DNA of 43,918 bases from Candidatus Ancillula hodotermitis. GTDB taxonomy: Bacteria > Actinomycetota > Actinomycetes > Actinomycetales > Bifidobacteriaceae. The position numbers and the translations under genes are program-made. The notes below the pieces were generated by a model that worked only from the letters and a program-made list of their open reading frames with translations, searched no databases and was not told the origin of the DNA. How positions within the stretch are numbered: the stretch's first letter is position 1; each line of letters opens with the position of its first letter. This document shows, piece after piece, positions 19,969 to 30,322 of this stretch. The stretch is from assembly GCA_031262545.1 (NCBI GenBank), contig JAISHP010000091.1, positions 1-43,918 of the forward strand. Direction: 5' to 3'.

Positions 19969-21612
19969 ATGAAAATCTTATTAGATCATTCGGAATTAAT
20001 TAGCATTGAAATTAATTCTGATTTATTTAGTTTAGTAATAAAGATTTGCTCGACCTATCCAGATGAAGTTTTCTGCATTCATAATTTTAAAATTGAAAAA
20101 AATGAATTACCTTCAAATTTAAAAATATTAAGCACAGATCCAGCTTTTTATCAGTTTAATGATTTTGATTCTAGATTGTTGTTAGAATCACTAAACGTTG
20201 AAATTATAAGTAATAAAAAAGAATTTAAACGTTTAATTCAAAAATCTCTAATGCCTAAAAATATAATGGATTATTATAAGAATTATATTCCTGATGGGTT
20301 TAATCCTAAAAAACCATTAGTTCTAATTATGGGTTGGAAGCCGCCAGAAGCTCAAACTAAAAGAAATTCTTATCACCATCGTGAGGCGCATATTGAAGAG
20401 ATATTACTTCGATTTGGTGCTAAAGTTGTCTATATTGATCAGCTACATACTCTTGAGGAGCAATTTTTCTACATTAATAAATCAAGTATGATTGTTGTCG
20501 AGAGTGCTAAAAATGTATTACCTTTGTTGTCTGCATTGAAATATCATAAGAATAAAGTTATTATCGATTTTCACGATATAGCAAAATTGAATTTTCCACT
20601 TCCATTTGAACCTGAATATGCAAGTTTGAAAACAAAAGAAAATTTTGGATCAACTTCGCCCGAAGCCACTAGAGAAGGTCTTTGGCGATTACAGATGGAA
20701 TTTGATATTGCTGAACGCTTTGCTTATTTAAATTTTGATAAATTTATTTATACGACTAACACATTAAAAAGGCATGTTGAAGAAGTAAATGGAGCTGAAG
20801 AAAGTCAGAAAAAAACTTGGATTCAGCTTCCAATATTTTATGAAAAATCTTCAAAAGATCAAATAAAAAATAAAACTGATAAAATTGTTTATTCTGGAAC
20901 GGTGGATTCTGTTCTAGAAAATATTGATTTGATGATGGATTTAGTGGAATTAAAATCAAAATATCAATATAAATTTTTTGGACCTCAGCCAAATCAGTTT
21001 TCAAGAATTTTTGAGAGTGATAAAAGTTATGATGTTTTTGTGGGCAGAGTCGCAAGACAAGAAGTAATCACGAATTTATTAGATGCTAAATTTGGATTAA
21101 TTTTAAGGGATGATTTGGCAGTAAATCGAGCAGCAAATCCTACGAAACTTATTGAGTTTTTGATGTTTGGGGTAATTCCAATTGTAAAAACTCCTTATTT
21201 GGGAGATTTTTACGATATGGGCTACTCTTATATTGAATATAAAGATTTTATAGCCGATAATTTTGCTGAGAAATATTCTGATGAAAAATTACAAGAAATG
21301 CGTAATAATAATTTGCAGATAGTTGATAGAATAACAGCTGTTTTTAATGATGGAAATAAAAAAATTGAGAATCTATTTAATCAGGTTTTAGATAAAAAAA
21401 ATATTACTGATATCTATCCAGATGAGGTTTTGGCAGGATTAGAATTTTATGCAAAGCAAAATAAAATTAATCGACTTGAAAGAGATTTTAATAATTTGTC
21501 TGCTAATTACGAAAATCTAAAGAGAGAATACAATCTAGCTTTATCAACTAAAGCTATGAGATTAAATAATAAATTGGCTGAATTAAAGAATAAATTGAAA
21601 GGTGAAAAATGA
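19969..21612 (+). CDS. Glycosyltransferase, GT-B like, with C-terminal coiled coil
   Basis: Gene context; LILRDDLAVNRAANPTKLIEFLMFGVIPIV resembles a GT-B acceptor/donor region. Confidence 0.65.
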   Translation: MKILLDHSELISIEINSDLFSLVIKICSTYPDEVFCIHNFKIEKNELPSNLKILSTDPAFYQFNDFDSRLLLESLNVEIISNKKEFKRLIQKSLMPKNIMDYYKNYIPDGFNPKKPLVLIMGWKPPEAQTKRNSYHHREAHIEEILLRFGAKVVYIDQLHTLEEQFFYINKSSMIVVESAKNVLPLLSALKYHKNKVIIDFHDIAKLNFPLPFEPEYASLKTKENFGSTSPEATREGLWRLQMEFDIAERFAYLNFDKFIYTTNTLKRHVEEVNGAEESQKKTWIQLPIFYEKSSKDQIKNKTDKIVYSGTVDSVLENIDLMMDLVELKSKYQYKFFGPQPNQFSRIFESDKSYDVFVGRVARQEVITNLLDAKFGLILRDDLAVNRAANPTKLIEFLMFGVIPIVKTPYLGDFYDMGYSYIEYKDFIADNFAEKYSDEKLQEMRNNNLQIVDRITAVFNDGNKKIENLFNQVLDKKNITDIYPDEVLAGLEFYAKQNKINRLERDFNNLSANYENLKREYNLALSTKAMRLNNKLAELKNKLKGEK

Positions 21613-23066
21613 GTAAAGAAAAAGATTTATCACCAAAAAGTTTTGGAGAGATTGAAAAATTATTTAATCAAAAATTAGAAGAAAAACTTGATGCTAAATT
21701 TTTTCAACATTTTAATGGTAAAATAGATGATATCATTTTTGCTGTAAATCGTAATAATGATAATTTGCAATTACAAATGAGGAATAGTCCTGCACCAAAA
21801 ACTGTTGATGGAAAATATAAAGTGATGTTTTTGATTCATAATATAAGCTCTTTTGCAAATGTTATTGAGCCTTTGATTAAAGAAGCTCAAACAAGACCAG
21901 AACTGGATGTTATAGTTGCTTCAATTCCTCATTGTTTTCCAGGTGAACTTGATATTTTGACTGAGGCTGAAAGAGAAAAGACACCTGAAGGGATTGAAGA
22001 GGATGTTCACTTATATTTAAATCAAAAAGGAATAGAACATATTCGCTTGAATGATAAAAATTCTCGTGATTCACTTTGGACTTTGAAAATCATTAACCCT
22101 GCAATAATTTTTAAGCAATCGCAGTGGGATGCAGATGTTCCTTTTGGATTTAATGCTTATAACTTATCTTGGACTAGATTATGTATTTTACCCTATTCTG
22201 GTGTGTTAATTACAGATGTTCCTGGTCCGGATCCTGAAAATCCGGCTCTTGGAGGAGTGGATGATCAGCTTTATACAAGAGAATGTTGGAAATTTTTTAC
22301 TCCAAATAAATATGTCAAAATGGAGCTCAAAAATACACCTCTTCAAGGAAAAAATTGTGTAGAAACAGGGCATCCTATCTTGGAAACAATTCAAAATGCT
22401 AAACCATTTTGGCCAAATAATGAAAAAAATATAGGTAAAAGCAAATTGAAAGTTATTCTTTCTCTTCATCACTCGTTGACTGATGATTGGTTTAATTTTG
22501 GAGTTTTTCACTATGCGTATAAACAAATATTAAAGCTTATTAAAGATACCCCAGATGTGGAGTATTTACTATCAATGCATCCAACACTAGTTTCTCATTT
22601 GATGGCTGGTCACAATAAAGATATTTCATCAGCAGAATTTAAAACTTGGCTATCAGATTTTGAGAATTTACCAAATACAATTATTCAAAATGGAGAGGCG
22701 TATGAAAGTCTCTTTCAAGCTTCAGATGTGCTTCTTACGGATGGAATTTCATGGCTAGCACAATATCAAATTGCCGGAAAAGAAAAAGGTAAGCCAATTC
22801 TGTATTTAGAGCGACCAGATCATTGTCCATTTAATCGCTGTGGGGAAGTTGCAATTCAGGGAGTCCAGCGAATCGGGTGTTCAAAAGATAATGTTGAACA
22901 AGCTTTCGAAAATATTAAAAATGAGTTGTTGGATTTGTCACAAGGTGAAATCTCAGCATCAATTCAAAAAGAATTACAAAAACAGCCAAAAATTGTGCAA
23001 GATGTGTTTGGCAAACCAGGTTCTGCTCAAAGAATCGTTGATGAGTTGGTCAAGGTTGCGATATAA
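21609..23066 (+). CDS. CDP-glycerol glycerophosphotransferase-like protein
   Basis: FLIHNISSFANVIEPLI..., LLSMHPTL, ASDVLLTDGISWLAQYQIAGKEKGKPILYLERP. Confidence 0.65.
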   Translation: MSKEKDLSPKSFGEIEKLFNQKLEEKLDAKFFQHFNGKIDDIIFAVNRNNDNLQLQMRNSPAPKTVDGKYKVMFLIHNISSFANVIEPLIKEAQTRPELDVIVASIPHCFPGELDILTEAEREKTPEGIEEDVHLYLNQKGIEHIRLNDKNSRDSLWTLKIINPAIIFKQSQWDADVPFGFNAYNLSWTRLCILPYSGVLITDVPGPDPENPALGGVDDQLYTRECWKFFTPNKYVKMELKNTPLQGKNCVETGHPILETIQNAKPFWPNNEKNIGKSKLKVILSLHHSLTDDWFNFGVFHYAYKQILKLIKDTPDVEYLLSMHPTLVSHLMAGHNKDISSAEFKTWLSDFENLPNTIIQNGEAYESLFQASDVLLTDGISWLAQYQIAGKEKGKPILYLERPDHCPFNRCGEVAIQGVQRIGCSKDNVEQAFENIKNELLDLSQGEISASIQKELQKQPKIVQDVFGKPGSAQRIVDELVKVAI

Positions 23067-23073
23067 TATTTAT

Positions 23074-23772
23074 ATGGCTAAAAAGAGTAAAAGAGATAAA
23101 AATATAGCATACAATATTGAAAAGCAAATCAATTGGCAGGTTTCTCAAGACAAAAAGAAGAAGAAGCGGAATATTATTGTTATTATAATAGTTTCAGTTG
23201 TCGTTCTAGCTTTTGTTGTTACCCTTGCTTTAGCAGCTATGAATATAGCAGATAAGAATAAGTCTAATACGCCTGCAAGTGATACTTCAACAAGTGAAGA
23301 TAAAGATAAGACAGATACTTCAAAAGATACATCAGCTCATAATACACCTGCAAATGATGGAATTACAACTGATGATGGTCTTCCAAAAGTCACCTTTGCT
23401 GATGACAGTGTAAAGACACCTTCTATTGAGATGCCTTCAAACTTTAAGACACCAACTGAACTAGAAACAAAAGTTTTGGAGCAAGGAACAGGTGCTGAAA
23501 TTAAAGCAACTGATACAATCTCAGCTTTCTATTCTGGTTGGACAGTTGATAAGAATCAGTTTGATTCATCATACGCTCGTGGTTCAGCAACATCTTTCTC
23601 ACTTTCAAGTGTTATTAAAGGGTGGACTCAAGGTTTAACTGGAAAACATGTTGGAGACACTGTTGAGCTAGTAATTCCTTCTGATTTAGGATATGGAGCA
23701 ACAGGTTCTGGTGACACAATTCCAGCTAATGCGCCATTAATCTTTGTTGTAAAGATTGAAAGTGTTAAATAA
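23074..23772 (+). CDS. Membrane-anchored FKBP-type peptidyl-prolyl isomerase
   Basis: TM then Ser/Thr/Asp linker, FKBP domain (VIKGWTQGLTGKHVGDTVELVIPSDLGYG); ATG 23074 follows TATAAT by 6 nt. Confidence 0.88.
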   Translation: MAKKSKRDKNIAYNIEKQINWQVSQDKKKKKRNIIVIIIVSVVVLAFVVTLALAAMNIADKNKSNTPASDTSTSEDKDKTDTSKDTSAHNTPANDGITTDDGLPKVTFADDSVKTPSIEMPSNFKTPTELETKVLEQGTGAEIKATDTISAFYSGWTVDKNQFDSSYARGSATSFSLSSVIKGWTQGLTGKHVGDTVELVIPSDLGYGATGSGDTIPANAPLIFVVKIESVK

Positions 23773-23802
23773 AACCGGGAACCCATATTTTAAGGAGTTA
23801 AA

Positions 23803-24768
23803 ATGAATGTAAAAGAGCTAGATGAAGCAAGATTCAAAGAAGCTAGTAAGTTTGGTCGGATTGATCAAGAGGGACGAGTTTTTGTTCAACTTGGGACTGG
23901 AGAAAAGAATGTCGGTCAATATTCAACTGGTGAAATTGATAAAACCATGGATCTTTACATTCGTAGATTTGTTGATTTTGAAGAAAAATTAGACATTTTT
24001 GAACAACGTCTAAAAAGTGATACTGTTTCTTTGACTGCGCCAGCAATTGACATAGCAATGAACAATTTTAAGTCATTCTTGCAAATGAAAAATGCAGTTG
24101 GAGATTTTTCTAAGATTGAAAAGAGAGTAGAAGAACTTGCAAAACTTGGAGAAGAAAGAAAAGAGCAAAATCGTATTCAACGTAAAGCACAAATTGAAGA
24201 GGCTTTAAAAACTTTGAATACTTGTGTAACTAATGTAGAGAGCGTTATTTCTGGTGATTTGGAAAGAGTAAACTGGAAGCATGCCTCAGATGTTCTTGAT
24301 CAAAACTTTGATAAATGGAAGGAAGTGCGAGGTAACTTGCGTCTTCCAGAAAAACAAGCAGATGAGCTTTGGACAAGGTTTAAAGTTGCTCGTGATGTAA
24401 TTATTAATAATCGTCGCGAATTCCAAAGAAAGTTTAGAGATAATGCTAAGAGAGTTAAGTCTCGCAAACAAGTTATTATTGATGAGGCAAACAAAATTAA
24501 AGAATCTGAAAATTTTGATGTGACTAAAAAAACTTTCCAAAGATTATTGAAGACTTGGAAAGAAATTGGGCGTGGTGGAAGAAAAGATGATGATAAGCAA
24601 TGGGCACAATTTAAAGCTGCTCAAGATTATTTTTATTCTCGTTTACCAAAGAAAGAATTTACTCCTAAAGCAGAACGTCCAAAGTGGGATAATGATTTAT
24701 CAGAAATGAAAGCAGATATTACTGGTTTAGATGCTTTGGCAGCTTTGAAAGAAAAACTTTCTAAATAA
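23803..24768 (+). CDS. DUF349-containing protein
   Basis: Repeated W-K-[ED]-x-[RG] helical units, LWTRFKVARD, QWAQFKAAQDYFYSR; SD AAGGAG. Confidence 0.8.
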   Translation: MNVKELDEARFKEASKFGRIDQEGRVFVQLGTGEKNVGQYSTGEIDKTMDLYIRRFVDFEEKLDIFEQRLKSDTVSLTAPAIDIAMNNFKSFLQMKNAVGDFSKIEKRVEELAKLGEERKEQNRIQRKAQIEEALKTLNTCVTNVESVISGDLERVNWKHASDVLDQNFDKWKEVRGNLRLPEKQADELWTRFKVARDVIINNRREFQRKFRDNAKRVKSRKQVIIDEANKIKESENFDVTKKTFQRLLKTWKEIGRGGRKDDDKQWAQFKAAQDYFYSRLPKKEFTPKAERPKWDNDLSEMKADITGLDALAALKEKLSK

Positions 24769-24801
24769 ATTAATTAGAACAGGATAAAGAAAGAAACAAT
24801 T

Positions 24802-26712
24802 ATGTCGATTAGAATACAAGATGACTTATTTAGGGCAGTTAATCAAGATTGGTTAGATAATAATGAAATACCTGCAGATAAACCAAGATGGGGAAGTTTT
24901 GATATTCTAAATGAAGAATCTTTGAATATTCAAAAAGAGCTACTTGAAGATAAAAGCTTAAATGAGCAAATGCCACTAGCTCAGACGTATTATAATTCAT
25001 TTATGAATAAAGATGCTATTGAAGAGGCTGGAGCTAAAAGAGTAGTTGAGATTTTGGAAGAAGTTGAAAAAATCGATAACTGGGATTCTTTAGTTGAAAT
25101 TTTAACAAAGAATTATGCTGAATGGAGATTGATGCCTTTTAGGGCTGGTCTTGGTAATGATTTAGATAATCCAGATTATTACACTTTGCATATCGCTCAA
25201 GGTGGAATTCTTTTACCTGATGAGTCATATTATAAAGAGGAAAGTAAACAGCAATTACGTCAAGCTTATGTTAATCTCCAACAAGGATTATTTGATATAA
25301 TTTGTCGTGATACTGAAATCAAAATTAACGCTAAGCAAGTTGATGAGTTTTGTGCAAAAATTGCTAACTTGCATAAATCTTCAGTTGAATTACGTGATGT
25401 TCAAGCAAATCATAATCCAATTAAATTTAGCGAAGCTGTTCGAAAGTTTGGTAATTTGCAGTTGAGTAAATGTTGGAATTTGAGTGATGATTTAGTAATT
25501 GATGTAAATCAACCTGATTTTATTGCAGGAATTCTGGAATTCTGGAATTTTGAAGAATTTGATAATTGGAAGAATTGGGTCAAAGCAAATATTGCAGGAG
25601 CTTTTACACCTTATTTAAATCAAGAGATTGAAGACCAGTCGTTTAAAATGGGACAGCTTTTTTCTGGTGTCCAAAAGCAACCTGATCGTTGGAAGCGTGG
25701 AGTATCTTTTGTCTCTGCTGTAGTCGGCGATGAAGTTGGAAAAGTTTATGTTGATAAATATTTTGGAGAAGAAGCTCGTAAGCAAATGAAAGAATTAGTT
25801 GATAATTTAATTAAGGCTTATCATGTTTCTATTTCAAAGGTTGGGTGGCTTTCTGAAGAAACTAAAGAAAAAGCTTTGGTCAAGTTGTCTAAGTTTAGAG
25901 CTCAAATCGGATTTCCTGAACATTGGCATGATTATTCTGGACTTGAATTTGGTGATGATATATTTGATAATAATTTAGCGTTATTAAATTTTGCATATCA
26001 TAGAGATATTAAGAAAATTGGTAATTTGGTAGATAAAAAAGAGTGGTTGATGACACCGCAAACCGTGAATGCATATTATAATCCTCCTGAGAATGTAATT
26101 GTTTTTCCAGCTGCAATTTTGCAAAGTCCATTTTTTGATCCTAGCAGAGATCCTGCTGAAAATTATGGCGGAATTGGTGCAGTAATTGGGCACGAAATTG
26201 GACATGGTTTTGATGATCAAGGTTCCCAGTTTGATGGAGATGGAAATTTGAAGAATTGGTGGACAGAGCAAGATAATGTTGAATTTAAAAAACTTACTGA
26301 TAAATTAAATAATCAATTTGATAAATTTATTCCTCAACAGCTTGAAAACGATGAAAATGCTAAAGATCTTCATGTTAAAGGCGCTTTGACTACTGGAGAA
26401 AATGTTGGAGATGTTTCAGGATTAAAAATTGCTCTATTGGCATATGCTCTTTCCAGAGGATTTTCAGATATTGAAGAGTTGCTTCAAAAAGATGTTGAAG
26501 AAATTAAGAAATTTTTTATTGCCTTTGGGGTAATTTGGCGTGGAAAATCAACTGATGATTTTGCTAAATTGTTGTTGACTATCGATCCTCATTCACCTGC
26601 AGAATTTAGGGCAAACACAGTTCGTAATCTTGATGCTTTCCAAGAGGCATTTGATGTTAAACCTGGGGATGGGATGTATTTGGATAAATCAGATAGGGTA
26701 GATATTTGGTAA
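24802..26712 (+). CDS. pepO: M13-family (PepO/neprilysin-like) metallopeptidase
   Basis: VIGHEIGHGFDDQGSQFDGDGNLKNWW (HExxH), ENVGDVSGLKIAL, AEFRANTVRN. Confidence 0.93.
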   Translation: MSIRIQDDLFRAVNQDWLDNNEIPADKPRWGSFDILNEESLNIQKELLEDKSLNEQMPLAQTYYNSFMNKDAIEEAGAKRVVEILEEVEKIDNWDSLVEILTKNYAEWRLMPFRAGLGNDLDNPDYYTLHIAQGGILLPDESYYKEESKQQLRQAYVNLQQGLFDIICRDTEIKINAKQVDEFCAKIANLHKSSVELRDVQANHNPIKFSEAVRKFGNLQLSKCWNLSDDLVIDVNQPDFIAGILEFWNFEEFDNWKNWVKANIAGAFTPYLNQEIEDQSFKMGQLFSGVQKQPDRWKRGVSFVSAVVGDEVGKVYVDKYFGEEARKQMKELVDNLIKAYHVSISKVGWLSEETKEKALVKLSKFRAQIGFPEHWHDYSGLEFGDDIFDNNLALLNFAYHRDIKKIGNLVDKKEWLMTPQTVNAYYNPPENVIVFPAAILQSPFFDPSRDPAENYGGIGAVIGHEIGHGFDDQGSQFDGDGNLKNWWTEQDNVEFKKLTDKLNNQFDKFIPQQLENDENAKDLHVKGALTTGENVGDVSGLKIALLAYALSRGFSDIEELLQKDVEEIKKFFIAFGVIWRGKSTDDFAKLLLTIDPHSPAEFRANTVRNLDAFQEAFDVKPGDGMYLDKSDRVDIW

Positions 26713-26718
26713 TTAAAA

Positions 26719-28161
26719 ATGGCGAAAAGGGTAAAGACTGAGGAAGAACAGGCCGCCAAACAGGTAAAAAAATTATTTAGAAAAACCTTCCTAGAAGAAA
26801 AACATCCTGATAAGGAAAAACACGCTCAAAATCTTTCAAGGCGAAAAATTTCAATTGCGATAATTTTGGCAGCTTTGCCTGTTTTAATCCAAAATGCTTC
26901 GGGGCCGCTTTATGTTATGTTTGATTCAGCTGTGGTTGGGCATTTCTTAGGAACTGAACAGTTGGCAGGACTGAATGTTGGAGGTTCGGTTGTTAATGCT
27001 ATTTGCGGGATTTGTGTTTTTATTTCATATTTAACCAATGCACAAGTTTCTAAGGCAATGGGGGCAGGAAATCGTAAAGGAGCGGCTGAGTATGGCCGAA
27101 ATGGGGCTTATTTAGCGATTATCCTTGGTTTGTTTTTTGTTGCAGTAATGTTAGTTTGGACTGAAAATATCGCTGATTTTTTTAGTGACGATCCTAAAGT
27201 TATTCATTACGCAAGCTTGTATTTAAAAGCAGCATCACCGGCTATTTTAGGTATTTTATTAACAATGGCTTCTAATGGTCTACTTAGAGGTTTTAAAATG
27301 TTCAAGATTCCTATGTATATTGCTCTCGCCGGCGGTGTTTTAAATGTATTTTTGAATATATTATTTGTATTAATTTTAAAGATGGGGATTTTTGGATCAG
27401 GATTAGCAACTGGAATTGCTATGCTTTCTGCCGGAATAGTTTGTTTTATAATTGTTATGATCAAAGTTCACAGAGAAAACGTTTCAAGAAAAATAGATTT
27501 TAAAGGACTTCTTGAACCGCTTGTAGATAGTATTCCATTTTTGATTAGAACTTTAGTTCTTTGGTTTGCAATTTTGATGATGACAAAATCAGTAGCTGGT
27601 GTTGGTGCTAATTTTGAAGCAGCATATCAAGTGATAAATTCACTTTGGGCATTTGAAGAAATAGCTATTGAGGCTATTGAAATTCCGGTCCAGACATTTA
27701 TCGCTGAGCAATTGGGCGCAAAAAATATTGAAAAAGCCAAGTTTATTTTGCGCTGTGCTTTGAGAATTGGCTTTGTTCTAGCAGGAATCTTATCTTTGTT
27801 TAGTTTAGTAATCTCACCTATTGCCCCCTTTGTTTTCACCAGTGATCCTACTGTTTCTTCTTTAGCAACATGGGGATTAGTTTGGAATGCTTTCATATTT
27901 TTCCATGCATCTTTTGCTTTTGTCATGGACGGAGCTTTTGTTGCAGCTGAAGACACAAAGTTTATGGCCTGGATGTGTGTTGTTTCAGCGCTAATATATT
28001 TACCATTCAATATTGTTCTTTCGCCTTTGATTCCAAATTCTGGGCCGGGAATGTTTTTAGCTTTAGCCTCTTATGATGTTGTTTTCCTAGGCGCAAGAGC
28101 TCTTTTGGCATTATGGAGATATAGAAAAGATCGTTGGTTAAAGGTCGCTCTAAAAGCATAA
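26719..28161 (+). CDS. MATE-family efflux transporter
   Basis: 12-TM; PVLIQNASGPLYVMFDSAVVGHFLGTEQLAGLNVG. Confidence 0.9.
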   Translation: MAKRVKTEEEQAAKQVKKLFRKTFLEEKHPDKEKHAQNLSRRKISIAIILAALPVLIQNASGPLYVMFDSAVVGHFLGTEQLAGLNVGGSVVNAICGICVFISYLTNAQVSKAMGAGNRKGAAEYGRNGAYLAIILGLFFVAVMLVWTENIADFFSDDPKVIHYASLYLKAASPAILGILLTMASNGLLRGFKMFKIPMYIALAGGVLNVFLNILFVLILKMGIFGSGLATGIAMLSAGIVCFIIVMIKVHRENVSRKIDFKGLLEPLVDSIPFLIRTLVLWFAILMMTKSVAGVGANFEAAYQVINSLWAFEEIAIEAIEIPVQTFIAEQLGAKNIEKAKFILRCALRIGFVLAGILSLFSLVISPIAPFVFTSDPTVSSLATWGLVWNAFIFFHASFAFVMDGAFVAAEDTKFMAWMCVVSALIYLPFNIVLSPLIPNSGPGMFLALASYDVVFLGARALLALWRYRKDRWLKVALKA

Positions 28162-28165
28162 AATT

Positions 28166-30295
28166 ATGATTAATGTTGAAATAATTCTGTTTTTATTAGC
28201 TTTAGTTGCAATATCCACAGTTTTAGATCAATTTCTTAGGTCTTGTGCAAAAGGATACAGTGTTTTAATTCCGATAATTCTGGGAATCGTTTCGACTTTT
28301 TTCCTAAACTGGCTTGGTTTTATAGAAAATTATAAAATTGTTGTGGAACCAGACCTTTTTTTCTGCGTTTTTATAGCACCTTTGCTATTTATAGAGGCTA
28401 AAAATTCAAAAAAACAAGAATTAATAAAATACAAAAGGTCAATCTTATTGTTGGCTTTTGGGTTAGTTTTTTTGACAGTTCTGATTGTAGGTGGAGTATT
28501 AAACAGTATGATTTCTACTTTCCCTTTGGCTATTTGCTGTGCTTTGGGGGCAGCTTTGGCTCCAACAGATGCAGTCTCTGTTGAGGCAGTTAGAGCTAAA
28601 GTTAGGATTCCAAAAAGAATTGAACACATTTTGGAAGGAGAAGCTTTAATTAATGATGCTTCCGGGCTTGTTACCTTTTCGTTTGCTCTTCTAATGGCAA
28701 AACAAGCGAACGATATTGGTTTTACTTGGTTAGGAAAATCAGCTCTTGATTTTACTTTAATGTTTCTGTATGTAGTTATAGTCGGAGTTTTAGTTGGATT
28801 GGTCTTTACTTTTTGTAAATCTTTTATTCAAAACATCTTTCGCAAAAGAGGAATTGAAAATCCGGCTCTATATGTTCTTCTTGAAGTTATGACACCATTT
28901 TTAATTTATATTATTGGCGAGAATTTAGAAGCATCAGGAATTTTAGCTGTTGTAACTTCAGGAATAATACATTCCTTCTTCTTAAGACAAACTAATCCGG
29001 AAACTGCTAAAATTAAAATGACTACTAAAACAACATGGGAGATGATTTCTTATGTTTTAAATGGAATGGTATTTATTTTACTTGGCTTGCAGATTCCATA
29101 TATAATTAGAGAGGTTTGGCTGGCTGATACAAAAATAGTGGTTCTACTAGCTATTGGGTTAGTCATAGCTTTGGTTTTGTATCTACTCCGATTTGTTTGG
29201 TCATTTGTTACGGTTCGTCCTAAAATTAGTAAGAATCAAGGTAAACCAACAATCAAAGAACACGCAAAAAATTCGCTAATTGTGACACTTTGCGGTGCAA
29301 AAGGTGCTGTTACTTTAGCAACTATAATGTCATTGCCTCTAAGCTTAGAAATGACTACTGGCGCGACAAGTGCTATTATTGGTGGAACTTCTGGGGCGAT
29401 TGTCCACCGTGAGCAAATTATATTTTTAGCAGTTTGGATAATTATAATATCTTTGCTAGTTGCAAATTATATTCTTCCTTTAATCGCCCCTGCAAAACCT
29501 CAAAAATTGAATACAGAAAAATCAATTGAGTTGGATATTCTAGTCAAAGTAATGAGAGAAATGCAAAAAGAAAATAGGTTTTCTCAGGAAATTTGTGAGA
29601 TATTATTGGCTAACTATCGCTTAAGAATAAGTAGACTAAATAGAGAAGTAAAACAAGAGAGATTTCAAAATTCAAGTTTACAGAAAAGGGTCATGAATTG
29701 GCAAAAAAATGAAATAATTAAACTTGTGGAAAGTGGTAATTATCCACCTCGTGCTGCTCTCCAGACGATTCGTAGGTTAGATAAAGAATTATCAAAATCT
29801 ATGTTTAAAGATTTAAAGAAAATTTATCGGCATAGGAAAAAGGGTAAATCGTTAAAATTTAGATCAAATCGAATACAATTTGCTCAAGAAATTCATGATG
29901 GTCAAATTGAAATTGATAAATATGTTCTTAAAAAATTAGAGAATTTAGCAAGAACTTGTGAAATACCTCAAGATGCACCTAAAACTCATTTAACTATGGG
30001 CTCAGATCCTGATGAATTAGATTTAGAAGAACTTCAAATTTTAATTGATGAGTATAGAATTAGAGTTCAAGAAAATGGTGAGCTTAACATAAATAAAAAA
30101 ATAAATGCAGATTCAGAATTGAGAAAAGAGTCAGAAATTGACTTAGGAAATGAATACAATAGTGCATTTATGTTTAGTTTGCAAATAGAAAGAAATATTA
30201 TTGGTAAAGAATTAACAAATGGAAAAATAAGTTTGGAACACGCTCATAGGTTATTTAAAGAAATAGATATTATGGAGTATTCATTAAGTTTATAA
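28166..30295 (+). CDS. Na+/H+ antiporter (CPA1/NhaP-like) with long cytoplasmic C-terminus
   Basis: LGAALAPTDAVSVEAV, EGEALINDASGLVTF, GAKGAVTLA motifs. Confidence 0.88.
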   Translation: MINVEIILFLLALVAISTVLDQFLRSCAKGYSVLIPIILGIVSTFFLNWLGFIENYKIVVEPDLFFCVFIAPLLFIEAKNSKKQELIKYKRSILLLAFGLVFLTVLIVGGVLNSMISTFPLAICCALGAALAPTDAVSVEAVRAKVRIPKRIEHILEGEALINDASGLVTFSFALLMAKQANDIGFTWLGKSALDFTLMFLYVVIVGVLVGLVFTFCKSFIQNIFRKRGIENPALYVLLEVMTPFLIYIIGENLEASGILAVVTSGIIHSFFLRQTNPETAKIKMTTKTTWEMISYVLNGMVFILLGLQIPYIIREVWLADTKIVVLLAIGLVIALVLYLLRFVWSFVTVRPKISKNQGKPTIKEHAKNSLIVTLCGAKGAVTLATIMSLPLSLEMTTGATSAIIGGTSGAIVHREQIIFLAVWIIIISLLVANYILPLIAPAKPQKLNTEKSIELDILVKVMREMQKENRFSQEICEILLANYRLRISRLNREVKQERFQNSSLQKRVMNWQKNEIIKLVESGNYPPRAALQTIRRLDKELSKSMFKDLKKIYRHRKKGKSLKFRSNRIQFAQEIHDGQIEIDKYVLKKLENLARTCEIPQDAPKTHLTMGSDPDELDLEELQILIDEYRIRVQENGELNINKKINADSELRKESEIDLGNEYNSAFMFSLQIERNIIGKELTNGKISLEHAHRLFKEIDIMEYSLSL

Positions 30296-30322
30296 AAAGT
30301 TTATAAATATATAATGTAAAAG

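Noticed and set aside
22840-23073. N-terminal extension of the FKBP ORF (22840-23073) and similar extensions at 3865, 6611, 10197, 13561 and 38361 (-)
   Set aside because: They overlap upstream genes or cross a -10 box; downstream starts fit SD or leaderless promoters better.
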